Source: Massilia sp. CF038 (GTDB lineage: Bacteria; Pseudomonadota; Gammaproteobacteria; Burkholderiales; Burkholderiaceae_D). From it: DNA of 64,000 nucleotides. The stretch lies in the NCBI RefSeq assembly GCF_900129765.1, contig NZ_FQWU01000002.1, forward strand, positions 1,736,001-1,800,000, written 5' to 3'. Below the pieces are notes generated by a model. The model saw only the letters and a program-made list of their open reading frames with translations, ran no database searches and was not told the DNA's origin. The number at the start of each line of letters is the position of its first letter. Position 1 is the first letter of the stretch. This document shows positions 16,321 through 25,159 of this stretch, piece by piece. The translations under genes and the position numbers were made by a program.

Positions 16321-17364
16321 ATGGACATTTCAGAATTACTCGCATTCTCGGTCAAGAACAAAGCTTCTGACTTGCACCTCTCATCCGGCCTGCCGCCGAT
16401 GATTCGCGTGCATGGAGACGTGCGCCGCATTAACCTGCCGCCGCTCGAGCACAAAGACGTGCACGGCATGATCTATGACATCATGAACGACGGCCAGCGC
16501 AAAGCCTATGAAGAAGTGCTGGAAGTCGACTTTTCGTTCGCCATTCCCGGTCTGGCGCGTTTCCGCGTCAACGCCTTTAACCAGGAGCGCGGCGCGGCCG
16601 CCGTGCTGCGGACCATTCCATCGAAGATTCTGAGTCTGGAAGACCTGAACGCACCGCGCATTTTTGCCGAGCTGTCGATGAAGCCGCGCGGCCTGGTGCT
16701 GGTGACGGGTCCGACCGGTTCGGGCAAGTCGACCACGCTGGCAGCGATGGTGAACCACCTCAATGAAAACGAATACGGCCACATTCTGACCATCGAAGAC
16801 CCGATCGAATTCGTCCACGATTCCAAGAAGTGCCTGATCAACCAGCGCGAAGTCGGTCCGCATACGCTGTCGTTCAACAACGCACTGCGTTCGGCACTGC
16901 GCGAAGATCCCGACTGTATTCTGGTGGGCGAGCTGCGCGATCTGGAAACGATCCGCCTGGCTCTGTCGGCCGCGGAAACCGGTCACTTGGTGTTCGGTAC
17001 CCTGCACACCTCCTCCGCTGCAAAAACCATCGACCGTATCGTCGACGTGTTCCCGGCCGATGAAAAAGAAATGGTGCGCGCGATGTTGTCCGAATCGCTG
17101 CAGGCCGTCATTTCCCAGACCCTGCTCAAGACCAAGGATGGCAGCGGCCGTGTGGCTGCGCACGAGATCATGATTGGCACGCCGGCGATTCGAAATCTGA
17201 TTCGCGAAGCAAAGATCGCGCAGATGTATTCGTCGATCCAGACCGGCAGCAATGTCGGCATGCAGACGCTGGACCAGAACCTGACCGACCTGGTACGCCG
17301 CAACGTCATTTCCGCCGCCGCCGCGCGCAACGCTGCGAAGATCCCAGAGAACTTCCCAGGCTAA
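16321..17364 (+). CDS. pilT: Type IV pilus retraction ATPase PilT
   Basis: Hexameric ATPase that disassembles pilin at the inner-membrane platform and powers twitching and DNA uptake. Walker A GPTGSGKST is at 130-138; ILTIEDPIEFVH and GELRDLETIRLALSAAETGH contain the Asp, Walker B and His boxes. The AIRNLIREAKIAQM helix near residue 285 is the retraction signature of PilT. At 347 residues it is full length. pilU follows after 19 bp. Confidence 0.97.
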   Translation: MDISELLAFSVKNKASDLHLSSGLPPMIRVHGDVRRINLPPLEHKDVHGMIYDIMNDGQRKAYEEVLEVDFSFAIPGLARFRVNAFNQERGAAAVLRTIPSKILSLEDLNAPRIFAELSMKPRGLVLVTGPTGSGKSTTLAAMVNHLNENEYGHILTIEDPIEFVHDSKKCLINQREVGPHTLSFNNALRSALREDPDCILVGELRDLETIRLALSAAETGHLVFGTLHTSSAAKTIDRIVDVFPADEKEMVRAMLSESLQAVISQTLLKTKDGSGRVAAHEIMIGTPAIRNLIREAKIAQMYSSIQTGSNVGMQTLDQNLTDLVRRNVISAAAARNAAKIPENFPG

Positions 17365-17383
17365 TTTTTAGGATCAAAGAAAA

Positions 17384-18520
17384 ATGGAACGCGACCAGGC
17401 ATCAAAATTCATGTTCGACTTGCTGCGTCTGATGACCAGCAAAGGCGGCTCCGACCTGTTTATCACGGCAGGTTTCCCGCCCGCGATCAAGATCGACGGC
17501 AAAATGACGCCCGTATCGAGCCAAGCCCTGACGGCGTCGCACACCGCCGATCTGGCGCGCGCGATCATGAACGACAAACAGACCGCCGGCTTCGAACTGA
17601 CCAAAGAATCGAACTTCGCCATCAGCCCGGGCGACCTGGGACGCTTCCGCGTCTCGGCCTTCGTGCAGATGAGCAGTGTAGGCATGGTACTGCGGACGAT
17701 CACCACCACCATTCCAAAGCTGGAAGACCTGCGCCTGCCCGAGATCCTCAAGGATATCGTGATGACCAAGCGCGGTCTGGTGATCATGGTCGGTGCAACC
17801 GGTTCGGGTAAATCGACCACACTGGCTGCCATGGTTGGCTACCGCAACGAAAACAGCTACGGCCACATCATCACCATTGAAGATCCAGTCGAATACGTGC
17901 ACCCGCACCGCAATTGCGTGATCACGCAGCGCGAAGTTGGGGTCGACACCGAATCGTTTGAAGCGGCGCTGAAAAACTCGCTGCGTCAGGCACCAGACGT
18001 GATTCAGATCGGTGAGATTCGCGACCGCGAAACCATGGACCACGCAATTGCGTTCGCAGAAACCGGTCACCTGTGCCTGGCCACCCTGCACGCCAACAGC
18101 TCCAACCAGGCGCTGGACCGGATCATCAACTTCTTCCCCGAAGAGCGCCGTCAGCAGCTGCTGATGGACTTGTCGCTGAACTTGAAAGGCCTGATTTCGC
18201 AGCGCCTGATTCCGATGAAGGAATCGAAGGGCCGTTGCGTTGCGATTGAAATCATGCTCAACTCCCCGCTCATTTCCGACCTGATTTTCAAGGGCGATGT
18301 GCACGAGATCAAAGAGATCATGAAGAAGTCGCGCGAGCTGGGCATGCAAACCTTCGACCAGGCGCTGTTCGACCTGCACGAAGCGGACATGATCACCTAC
18401 GAAGACGCGCTGCGTAATGCCGACTCGGTCAATGACTTGCGACTGTCGATCAAACTCAAGGGCAAGGACGCGAAGAACCGCGATCTGGCCGCCGGTACCG
18501 AGCACCTGGGCATCGTATGA
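17384..18520 (+). CDS. pilU: PilT-dependent retraction ATPase PilU
   Basis: Second pilus retraction ATPase, 378 residues, which normally works together with PilT. Walker A is GATGSGKST; IITIEDPVEYVHPH and GEIRDRETMDHAIAFAETGH hold the remaining nucleotide-binding boxes. The AIRNLIRE helix of PilT is replaced by LISDLIFKGDVHEIKEIM, typical of PilU. Its stop codon overlaps the start of the glutathione peroxidase gene by four bases. Confidence 0.95.
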   Translation: MERDQASKFMFDLLRLMTSKGGSDLFITAGFPPAIKIDGKMTPVSSQALTASHTADLARAIMNDKQTAGFELTKESNFAISPGDLGRFRVSAFVQMSSVGMVLRTITTTIPKLEDLRLPEILKDIVMTKRGLVIMVGATGSGKSTTLAAMVGYRNENSYGHIITIEDPVEYVHPHRNCVITQREVGVDTESFEAALKNSLRQAPDVIQIGEIRDRETMDHAIAFAETGHLCLATLHANSSNQALDRIINFFPEERRQQLLMDLSLNLKGLISQRLIPMKESKGRCVAIEIMLNSPLISDLIFKGDVHEIKEIMKKSRELGMQTFDQALFDLHEADMITYEDALRNADSVNDLRLSIKLKGKDAKNRDLAAGTEHLGIV

Positions 18521-19002
18521 CGAGCGCCTTCGACTTCAAGGCAAACGACATCACCGGCGCGCCGGTCGACCTGGCCCAGTACAAGGGCAAGGTTGTTCTG
18601 GTCGTGAACACGGCCAGCAAATGCGGCTTCACCCCGCAGTACAAGGGGCTGGAGCAGGTCTATCAGCAGTTCAAGGACCAGGGCGCGGTGGTGTTGGGCT
18701 TTCCGTGCAACCAGTTCGCCGGTCAGGAACCGGAAGGCGAAGCGGAGATTGGCGCCTTCTGCGAAAAGAACTTCGGCGTCACCTTCCCGCTGTTTTCCAA
18801 GGTCGATGTGAATGGCAGCGGCGCGCACCCGCTGTTTCAACATCTGAAGAAGGAAAAGCCGGGGCTGATGGGGATTGAAATGATCAAGTGGAACTTCACC
18901 AAGTTCCTGATCAAAAAGGATGGCAGCGTGTACAAGCGCTACGCGCCGTCGACCACGCCCGCCGAGATGGTGGGCGATATCGAGAAGCTGCTGGCGGAGT
19001 AG
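18517..19002 (+). CDS. Glutathione peroxidase family protein
   Basis: Thiol peroxidase of 161 residues. The motif VNTASKCGFTPQYKGL holds the peroxidatic Cys in place of selenocysteine; FPCNQFAGQEP and WNFTKFLI supply the Gln and Trp/Asn of the active site. The start overlaps the pilU stop (ATGA), so it is probably translated from the pilTU transcript, although functionally it belongs to peroxide defence. BtuE-type proteins are the closest well-known relatives. Confidence 0.93.
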   Translation: MTSAFDFKANDITGAPVDLAQYKGKVVLVVNTASKCGFTPQYKGLEQVYQQFKDQGAVVLGFPCNQFAGQEPEGEAEIGAFCEKNFGVTFPLFSKVDVNGSGAHPLFQHLKKEKPGLMGIEMIKWNFTKFLIKKDGSVYKRYAPSTTPAEMVGDIEKLLAE

Positions 19003-19008
19003 ACTCCA

Positions 19009-19110
19009 ACATCGTCCTCGCGAAGGCGGCGGTGCGACGCCTCGCGACCCATAGCACGCTGAACAACTTCGGCAACGTGGAATAGGTCCCCGCCTCCGCG
19101 AGGACGATGT
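19009..19110. repeat. Palindromic intergenic element, copy 3
   Basis: Outer arms ACATCGTCCTCGCGAAGGCG and CGCGAGGACGATGT. The extra segment CGGTGCGACGCCTCGCGACC, here in the left arm, is the exact reverse complement of the extra segment in the right arm of copy 2, while the loop (CTGAACAACTTCGG) keeps the orientation seen in copy 2. The element starts 6 bp after the peroxidase stop. Confidence 0.85.
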
Positions 19111-19166
19111 TGGTTTTAGGCAAGTAATATATTATTTTGTAAATTCGTCCGCGTCGCATTCACAAA

Positions 19167-19185
19167 GCGTATACCGCGTATACGC
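19167..19185. promoter_or_regulatory. Perfect inverted repeat, possible operator
   Basis: GCGTATAC and GTATACGC form perfect 8 bp arms around a 3 bp spacer (CGC). It lies about 112 bp upstream of the small exported protein gene at 19297, a plausible place for a regulator-binding site. No known operator consensus is matched, so the role is inference. Confidence 0.35.
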
Positions 19186-19296
19186 CGTCCACCGGCAGAT
19201 ATTACTTTTCTGAATGTTGAACATCAGAACTTGAAATTGGCCTTATAAGTCCCCCACCCCCATAATGTATCCATACCAAACATGAAAGGGACTTAT

Positions 19297-19491
19297 ATGA
19301 ATATCTTGAAGAACATGGAAGCCGTCTTCGTTGCAGCCTTCGCCGTTGCCGCTTTCGCCACCTACGCCACTGCCGACGTTGTACCAGTTGCCAAGCCAGC
19401 CGCACAAGTGAGCGTTGAAGCCAAAATGCCAACCGTCGTCGTTAGCGCCAAGCGCCTGACCGCAGCAGAAAAAGCACGTCTGGGTTCGTAA
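19297..19491 (+). CDS. Small exported protein of unknown function
   Basis: A 64-residue protein with an N-terminal hydrophobic signal-like stretch (AVFVAAFAVAAFATYATA) and a short mature part ending PTVVVSAKRLTAAEKARLGS. The ATG at 19297 is preceded by AAAGGGA with suitable spacing; an ATG at 19282 would add five residues. The mature part would be about 35 residues. The gene abuts the end of convergent glcF with no intervening base. I do not recognise the family. Confidence 0.6.
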   Translation: MNILKNMEAVFVAAFAVAAFATYATADVVPVAKPAAQVSVEAKMPTVVVSAKRLTAAEKARLGS

Positions 19492-20712
19492 TCAGGACAG
19501 CGCCTGGTCGATCAGTTCGATCCAGTGTGCGACCGGGACCTCCGTCCCCGATTGAAGGTGGTTCAGGCAGCCGATATTGGCTGACACGATCACTTCAGGC
19601 CCAGTGGCAAGCAGGTTGTTCAGCTTGCGGTCTCTGAGCTCAGTAGCAAGTTCGGGTTGCAGCATCGAATAGGTGCCCGCCGATCCGCAACACAAATGAC
19701 TGTCGGCGCATAGCTTCACATCCACGCCGACGGCGCGCAGCAAACCTTCCACCTTGCCTCGAATCTGCTGACCATGCTGCAAGGTGCATGGCGGATGCCA
19801 GGCCACTCGCTGTTTCAGCTTTCCCCCAAGTCTTGCGGCCAGTTCGGCTTCGAACTGCGGCAGCACTTCGCTCAGGTCGCGCGTGAGCGCGGAAATGCGC
19901 TGCGCCTTGGCCGCATAAGCCGCATCGTGGGCCAGCAGATGGCCATACTCCTTGACGGTCACGCCGCAGCCGGAAGCTGTCATCACAATTGCCTCTACCT
20001 GTTCAATCAGCGGCCACCAGGCGTCGATGTTGCGGCGCATGTCGTGCAAGCCGCCCTCCTGATCGTTCAGGTGGTAGCGCAGCGCGCCACAGCATCCCGC
20101 TTTGGGGGCACTGAGCAATTGCACGCCACAGGCATCGAGTACCCGCGCTGCCGCCGCGTTGATATTGGGCGCCATGGCTGGCTGCACGCAGCCCTCCAGA
20201 ACCAGCATCTTGCGCGCATGCGCGCGGCGCGGCCAGGTACCGGCTGCCGGCGTGGCCGGCAGCTTGTCCTGCAGCGCCGGCGACAGCAAGGGCCGCACCA
20301 GTTTGCCCGCCTTGTACAGCGGCGTGAAGACCCACTTGCGCGGCAAGGCTTCCTTCAGCACGGCGCGCTTGATGCGATCTGCCAGCGGCCGCGCCACCCG
20401 CTGTTCGACCACCTTGCGGCCGATGTCCGCCAGGCGCCCGTACTTCACACCCGAAGGACAGGTGGTTTCGCAGCTGCGGCAAGTCAGGCAACGGTCCAGA
20501 TGCGTTTGGGTCTTTTGCGTGACAGGCGCGCCCTCAAGCACCTGCTTGATCAGGTAAATGCGCCCGCGTGGCCCGTCGAGTTCGTCGCCAAGAATCTGAT
20601 AGGTCGGACAGGTCGCGGTGCAGAAACCGCAATGCACGCAGGCGCGCAGGATCGCTTCGGCTTCGTCGCCGTCGGCCGTACCTTTGATGAAATCGGCCAG
20701 TGTGGTTTGCAT
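19492..20712 (-). CDS. glcF: Glycolate oxidase iron-sulfur subunit
   Basis: Electron-transfer subunit of the membrane-associated glycolate dehydrogenase, 406 residues. Two 4Fe-4S motifs, CVHCGFCTATCP and CLTCRSCETTCP, lie in the first 90 residues. Two CCG-type domains follow, marked by APKAGCCGAL and DSHLCCGSAGTYS. It is the last gene of glcD-glcE-glcF, one base after the glcE stop. The complex oxidises glycolate to glyoxylate. Confidence 0.94.
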   Translation of the reverse strand: MQTTLADFIKGTADGDEAEAILRACVHCGFCTATCPTYQILGDELDGPRGRIYLIKQVLEGAPVTQKTQTHLDRCLTCRSCETTCPSGVKYGRLADIGRKVVEQRVARPLADRIKRAVLKEALPRKWVFTPLYKAGKLVRPLLSPALQDKLPATPAAGTWPRRAHARKMLVLEGCVQPAMAPNINAAAARVLDACGVQLLSAPKAGCCGALRYHLNDQEGGLHDMRRNIDAWWPLIEQVEAIVMTASGCGVTVKEYGHLLAHDAAYAAKAQRISALTRDLSEVLPQFEAELAARLGGKLKQRVAWHPPCTLQHGQQIRGKVEGLLRAVGVDVKLCADSHLCCGSAGTYSMLQPELATELRDRKLNNLLATGPEVIVSANIGCLNHLQSGTEVPVAHWIELIDQALS

Positions 20713-20713
20713 A

Positions 20714-21775
20714 TCAGTACATCCGTCCTGGACTGAACACGCCGGCCGGATCGAATGCCGCCTTGATCCGGTCATGGATTTTTGCCACTGCCGGCGCCAG
20801 CGGCTGGAACACACCGACCGCCTTGTCACCGCCGCGGAACAGCGTTGCATGCCCGCCGACCGCATTGACCGAGCGCCGAATGTTGTTGGCGACATCGCTG
20901 TCCGAGCCGGCCTTGAGCCAGCGTTGCGCGCCACCCCACTCGATCAATTGCTCGCCCCGCAGAATAATGGCCCCCGTTGAAGACGGCACCGACAAGCGCC
21001 ACAGGCATGCCGCATCGGCAAAAAAAGCATGCTCCTGTTCGCGCAGGCCGCGCCAGAATGCATCGCCATCGTCCACTGTCTCGCCGCCAAGCAGCCGGTC
21101 GGCTGCATCCACCGCCGCGCCGGCGCCAGACAGCCGCACCGTCAGCACACCGTCATGCCAGCAGCTGGCCGTTATCGGCAAGGGCTGGCCGGCCCAGGTA
21201 TTGAGCCGGTCCAGCGCGTCGATTTCGCTCATGGCAAAGCGGCGCGTGCTTTCGCGCACCGCGCGCGGCAGCACCTTGACCGACGCCTGCAGCAGCAAGC
21301 CCAGTGTGCCGAGCGAGCCGGCCAGCAGGCACGATACGTCATAGCCAGCCACGTTCTTCATGACCTGGCCGCCAAAGGTGAGCACCTCGCCCCGGCCATC
21401 CATCAGCACCGTGCCGAGCACGAAGTCGCGCACTGCACCAGCACTGGCGCGGCGCGGGCCTGACAGTCCACTTGCCAGCACGCCGCCAAAAGTGGCCCCC
21501 GCACCAAAATGCGGCGGCTCGAATGCCAGCATCTGGCCCCGTTCGGCCAGTGCGGCTTCAATTTCGGCAATCGGGGTCCCGCAGCGCGCGGTGATGACCA
21601 GTTCCGTTGGCTCGTAATCAACGATGCCAGTACAAGCGCGCGTGTCGAGAATGTCGCCCGCAAGCTGCTGGCCATACCAATCCTTGCTGCCGCTGCCGCG
21701 CAGGCGCAGCGTGCCACCATTGGCGGCCGCGCTCAGAATCTGATCGCGCAATGGGGCGTATAGATGTTCGCTCAT
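20714..21775 (-). CDS. glcE: Glycolate oxidase FAD-binding subunit
   Basis: FAD-binding (PCMH-fold) subunit, 353 residues. TLRLRGSGSKDWYG and FGAGATFGGVLASGLSGPRR are flavin-binding stretches, and GGQVMKNVAGYDVSCLLAGS is the family signature. The start MSEHLYAP sits one base after the glcD stop codon, so translation is probably coupled. It lies in the middle of glcDEF. Confidence 0.93.
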   Translation of the reverse strand: MSEHLYAPLRDQILSAAANGGTLRLRGSGSKDWYGQQLAGDILDTRACTGIVDYEPTELVITARCGTPIAEIEAALAERGQMLAFEPPHFGAGATFGGVLASGLSGPRRASAGAVRDFVLGTVLMDGRGEVLTFGGQVMKNVAGYDVSCLLAGSLGTLGLLLQASVKVLPRAVRESTRRFAMSEIDALDRLNTWAGQPLPITASCWHDGVLTVRLSGAGAAVDAADRLLGGETVDDGDAFWRGLREQEHAFFADAACLWRLSVPSSTGAIILRGEQLIEWGGAQRWLKAGSDSDVANNIRRSVNAVGGHATLFRGGDKAVGVFQPLAPAVAKIHDRIKAAFDPAGVFSPGRMY

Positions 21776-21776
21776 G

Positions 21777-23258
21777 TCAGAATCGCGGCAGGTTGGCAAA
21801 CGGCAGCAGGCCCGCACTGACGCGCATCTTGCCGAATTCGGCGCAGCGGTTCAGGGTGGGAATGGCCTTGTCGGGGTTGAGCAGGAAGGGCACATCGAAG
21901 GCGCGTTTCACGGCAAAGAACATGTCCAGTTCCGCCCGTCCGAACTGCACGCACATGGAATTGATTTTCTCGATGCCCACGCCGTGCTCACCGGTGATGG
22001 TGCCCCCCACTTCCACGCACAGCGCCAGAATGTCGGCACCGAATGCTTCGGCGCGTTCAAATTCGCCCGGCTGGTTGGCATCGAACAGAATCAAGGGATG
22101 CAGGTTGCCGTCGCCGGCATGGAACACGTTCGCGCAGCGCAGGCCGTAAGTGCTTTCCATGCGCTCGATACCCAGCAGGACCTGGGCCAGATTTTTGCGT
22201 GGGATGGTGCCGTCCATGCAGTAGTAGTCGGGCGAGATGCGTCCCGCTGCCGGAAACGCGTTCTTGCGGCCGGACCAGAAGCGCAGGCGCTCCGCTTCGC
22301 TACCGGACACGCTGATCGCGCTCGCGCCAGCGCCAGCCAGTACGGCGGACATGCGTGCTATCTCCTCGTCCACCTCCAGCTGCGTGCCGTCCGCCTCGCA
22401 CAGCAGAATTGCCGCAGCGTCGGTGTCATAACCGGCGTTGACGAAGGGCTCGACCATGCTTGACGAGGTGCGGTCCATCATTTCCAGGCCAGCCGGGATG
22501 ATGCCCGCGCCAATCACGCTGGCCACGGCATTGCCACCCGTGACCACGCTGTCGAACGACGCCATGATCACACGCGCGCACTGCGGCTTGGGAATGAGCT
22601 TGACCGTGACCTCGGTGACGATGCCAAGCATGCCTTCGGAGCCGATAAACACGGCCAGTAGATCCAGCCCGGGCGCATCCAGCGATTCGCCACCAAGCTC
22701 AATAATGTCGCCGTCGATGGTGGCCACGCGTACGCGCATCACGTTGTGGATGGTCAGGCCATATTTGAGACAGTGCACACCACCCGAGTTTTCGGCCACA
22801 TTGCCGCCGATGGTGCAGGCAATCTGCGACGAAGGATCCGGGGCATAGTACAAACCCCACTCGGCCGCCGCGTCGGAAATGGCCAGATTGCGCACCCCTG
22901 GCTGCACCACAGCCAGGCGTGCATAGGGTTCCATGCGCACGATGCGGTTCAAGCGCGCCGTCGAAATGACCACCCCATCGGCCAGCGGCAGCGCCCCGCC
23001 GGACAAGCCGGTACCGGCGCCGCGCGGCACAATCGGCACTTGCAGGGCGCGGCAGGTGTTCAGAATGGCCAGCACCTGGGCTTCGTCCTGCGGCAGCGTG
23101 ACAATCATCGGTAGCTGCCGGTAGGCCGCCAGGCCATCACACTCGTAAGGGCGGGTATCCTCGGCATCGGACAGCACGCAGCCTTCGGGCAGCAGCGCAC
23201 GCAGGGCGGCGGCAACTTGCTGCTGGCGGGACGGATCAATCGAAAGGGGTGCAGTCAT
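21777..23258 (-). CDS. glcD: Glycolate oxidase subunit GlcD
   Basis: Catalytic FAD-linked oxidase subunit, 493 residues. The FAD-binding motif PRGAGTGLSGGALPLADGVV is near residues 79-98; the C-terminal half has NVFHAGDGNLHPLI and TGEHGVGIEKI, typical of the FAD_binding_4 / FAD-oxidase_C family. I started at MTAPLSID; the much longer open frame upstream overlaps the divergent adenosyltransferase gene and is not coding. It is the first gene of glcDEF. No glcC-type regulator is nearby. Confidence 0.95.
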   Translation of the reverse strand: MTAPLSIDPSRQQQVAAALRALLPEGCVLSDAEDTRPYECDGLAAYRQLPMIVTLPQDEAQVLAILNTCRALQVPIVPRGAGTGLSGGALPLADGVVISTARLNRIVRMEPYARLAVVQPGVRNLAISDAAAEWGLYYAPDPSSQIACTIGGNVAENSGGVHCLKYGLTIHNVMRVRVATIDGDIIELGGESLDAPGLDLLAVFIGSEGMLGIVTEVTVKLIPKPQCARVIMASFDSVVTGGNAVASVIGAGIIPAGLEMMDRTSSSMVEPFVNAGYDTDAAAILLCEADGTQLEVDEEIARMSAVLAGAGASAISVSGSEAERLRFWSGRKNAFPAAGRISPDYYCMDGTIPRKNLAQVLLGIERMESTYGLRCANVFHAGDGNLHPLILFDANQPGEFERAEAFGADILALCVEVGGTITGEHGVGIEKINSMCVQFGRAELDMFFAVKRAFDVPFLLNPDKAIPTLNRCAEFGKMRVSAGLLPFANLPRF

Positions 23259-23330
23259 CACCAGATTGTAAGCAGAATCGGGCGTTTTGTCGTATCCTCG
23301 GCCTATTCTTTTATGCAACGGGACACAATC

Positions 23331-23885
23331 ATGGGTAACCGACTTTCTAAAATCGCCACACGCACCGGCGACAATGGCAGCACTGGTCTGGGCGACGGCA
23401 GCCGCACGCAAAAGGACAGCGTTCGCATTCACTCGCTGGGCGAGGTGGACGAGCTCAATTCCTTCGTCGGCCTGCTGCTGTGCGAGGACATGCCAGCCGA
23501 TCTGCGGGAAGAACTGGTCACCATCCAGCACGATTTGTTCGATCTGGGCGGCGAGCTTTGCATCCCCGGTTACACGATGATCACGGACGACCATGTCGGC
23601 CGTCTGGACGATTTGCTGGAAAAATACAACGCGACCTTGCCGGCTTTGTCCGAATTTATCCTGCCGGCAGGCTCGCGCGCGGCGTCCATTGCCCACGTCT
23701 GCCGCACCGTGTGCCGCCGCGCCGAACGCAGCATCGTCACCCTTGGCAAAACCGAAACCATCAACGACCATCCGCGCCAGTACGTGAACCGGTTGTCGGA
23801 CCTGATGTTCGTGCTGTCGCGTGTACTGAACCGCTACGCCGGCGGCAGCGACGTGCTGTGGCACCACGACCGCAAGCGAGGTTAA
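23331..23885 (+). CDS. PduO-type ATP:cob(I)alamin adenosyltransferase
   Basis: Makes adenosylcobalamin from cob(I)alamin and ATP. The N-terminal ATP-binding signature TRTGDNGSTGLGDGSR and the C-terminal CRTVCRRAERSIVTL and NRLSDLMFVLSRVLNR are those of PduO-type enzymes. Length 184 residues. An in-frame ATG six codons upstream (23313) is possible. It is divergent from glcD and followed after 3 bp by a DUF5329-like gene. No other cobalamin gene is in the window. Confidence 0.93.
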   Translation: MGNRLSKIATRTGDNGSTGLGDGSRTQKDSVRIHSLGEVDELNSFVGLLLCEDMPADLREELVTIQHDLFDLGGELCIPGYTMITDDHVGRLDDLLEKYNATLPALSEFILPAGSRAASIAHVCRTVCRRAERSIVTLGKTETINDHPRQYVNRLSDLMFVLSRVLNRYAGGSDVLWHHDRKRG

Positions 23886-23888
23886 ATC

Positions 23889-24245
23889 ATGAAGGCATGG
23901 ATACTGATCGGTGCCCTGCTGTTCGGCAGCCACGCAATCGCCGCCACGCCTGCGGCGACCCGCACGGAAGTGACGCAACTGATGGCGGCGGTGGATAAAT
24001 CGGGATGCAAATTCAGCCGCAATGGCAGCTGGTACAGCGCCGCCGAGGCACGCGCCCACCTGCAGAAAAAATTCGACTACCTCGACAAGAAGGACATGCT
24101 GACCACGACCGAGAGCTTCATTGAAAAAGGCGCGTCGACCAGCAGCATGAGCGGCAAGCCCTATGAAATGCAGTGTCCAGGCAAGCCTGCGGTCAGCAGC
24201 GCGGCCTGGCTGACAGCCGAATTGACGCGGTTGCGCCAGAAGTAA
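23889..24245 (+). CDS. DUF5329-like exported protein
   Basis: A 118-residue protein with a signal peptide (residues 1-18, ending SHAIAA). The mature part has CKFSRNGSWYSAAEARAHLQ followed by KFDYLDKKDM, the pattern I associate with DUF5329, a family of small periplasmic proteins of unknown function. Two cysteines (in SGCKF and MQCPG) could pair in the periplasm. It is tightly packed between the adenosyltransferase gene and the next exported protein. Confidence 0.75.
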   Translation: MKAWILIGALLFGSHAIAATPAATRTEVTQLMAAVDKSGCKFSRNGSWYSAAEARAHLQKKFDYLDKKDMLTTTESFIEKGASTSSMSGKPYEMQCPGKPAVSSAAWLTAELTRLRQK

Positions 24246-24251
24246 GCGGGC

Positions 24252-24743
24252 ATGCGTGCGATCCTGCTGACCCTCGCTTTTGCCGCCATGCCGGCCTTGT
24301 CGCACGGTGCCAGCCTTTGTCAAAAGGGCGAGACAGATTATTTTAGCTGCAAAATTCAGGACAGCGCCAAAAGCGTGTCGCTGTGCGGCAGTGAACTTCA
24401 CACCTTCGGTGGAATCGGCCGCGCCGACTGGCTACAGTACCGCTACGGCGTTCCTGGACGGCTTGAATTGGTTTACCCGCAAAGCAAACAGCCGCTGTTG
24501 CAGCACTTCACAGGTGAATTCGCCGGCACTGAATCGAGCACGGTTTACGGACTGCAGTTCAAGCCAGGGCCGGTCGACTACGCCATCATCGCTGGACCCG
24601 ATAATCACTTCATTGCCAATAAGGGGCGTGGCGATCCCGGACACATGAATTGCGACGAAGCCCAGCTGGCGGCGAGTCGCGCAAAGTTTGACCGCTTCGC
24701 ACAATTGGTAAAAGAACTGAGCAAGCGCGTTGTGCCAAAATAG
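24252..24743 (+). CDS. Exported protein of unknown function
   Basis: A 163-residue protein with a signal peptide (about 1-20, ending LSHGAS). The mature protein has four cysteines (SLCQKG, FSCKIQ, SLCGSE, MNCDEAQ) that could form disulfides. The C-terminus is a basic helix (FDRFAQLVKELSKRVVPK). I do not recognise a family. It starts 6 bp after the DUF5329-like gene, so the two exported proteins are probably co-transcribed. Confidence 0.65.
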   Translation: MRAILLTLAFAAMPALSHGASLCQKGETDYFSCKIQDSAKSVSLCGSELHTFGGIGRADWLQYRYGVPGRLELVYPQSKQPLLQHFTGEFAGTESSTVYGLQFKPGPVDYAIIAGPDNHFIANKGRGDPGHMNCDEAQLAASRAKFDRFAQLVKELSKRVVPK

Positions 24744-24779
24744 CGCATCTCGACTACAGAATACAATTTCAGGAAAATT

Positions 24780-25136
24780 ATGCTCATTACCGAAGTTGGA
24801 GAATTCGTCAGGGGCGCCGATTTCTGGTCATGCACGCCAGCCGTTCTCAATGGTGAAGCAATTCAAATTTATTCGCCCGAGGTGTCCGAGCATCAGGGTG
24901 AAATCGCCCGCTGGATTTGCGGCCACTGGCCTATCATCCTTGAGCAATGCAGCGAATTCATCGAAGCGGAACGCGCAAGCTACGAACTGCATGCGCAGCA
25001 ATTCAATACGCCCAGCGTGTTCATTGGCGAAGGTGATGACTGGTCGGTCTATTTTCGCACCGAGCACGAACACGACGCGATTGTCGGCGTGGATTTCGAA
25101 CGCGACATGCCGGTTGCATTGATGATCGGTGACTAG
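24780..25136 (+). CDS. Small acidic cytoplasmic protein of unknown function
   Basis: A 118-residue acidic protein without signal peptide or membrane helix. The first half contains YSPEVSEHQGEIARWICGHW and the second half EGDDWSVYFRTEHEHDAIVG. The size, acidity and isolated position are reminiscent of small immunity-type proteins, but no toxin gene is adjacent and this is only an impression. An AGGAAAATT stretch precedes the ATG. Confidence 0.6.
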   Translation: MLITEVGEFVRGADFWSCTPAVLNGEAIQIYSPEVSEHQGEIARWICGHWPIILEQCSEFIEAERASYELHAQQFNTPSVFIGEGDDWSVYFRTEHEHDAIVGVDFERDMPVALMIGD

Positions 25137-25159
25137 TCGCCGCCGGCGCCAGTAAGACG

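Noticed and set aside
23259-24401. Very long minus-strand open frame upstream of glcD
   Set aside because: It runs antisense through the adenosyltransferase and exported-protein genes; composition is that of a GC-rich shadow and the GlcD homology begins at MTAPLSID.
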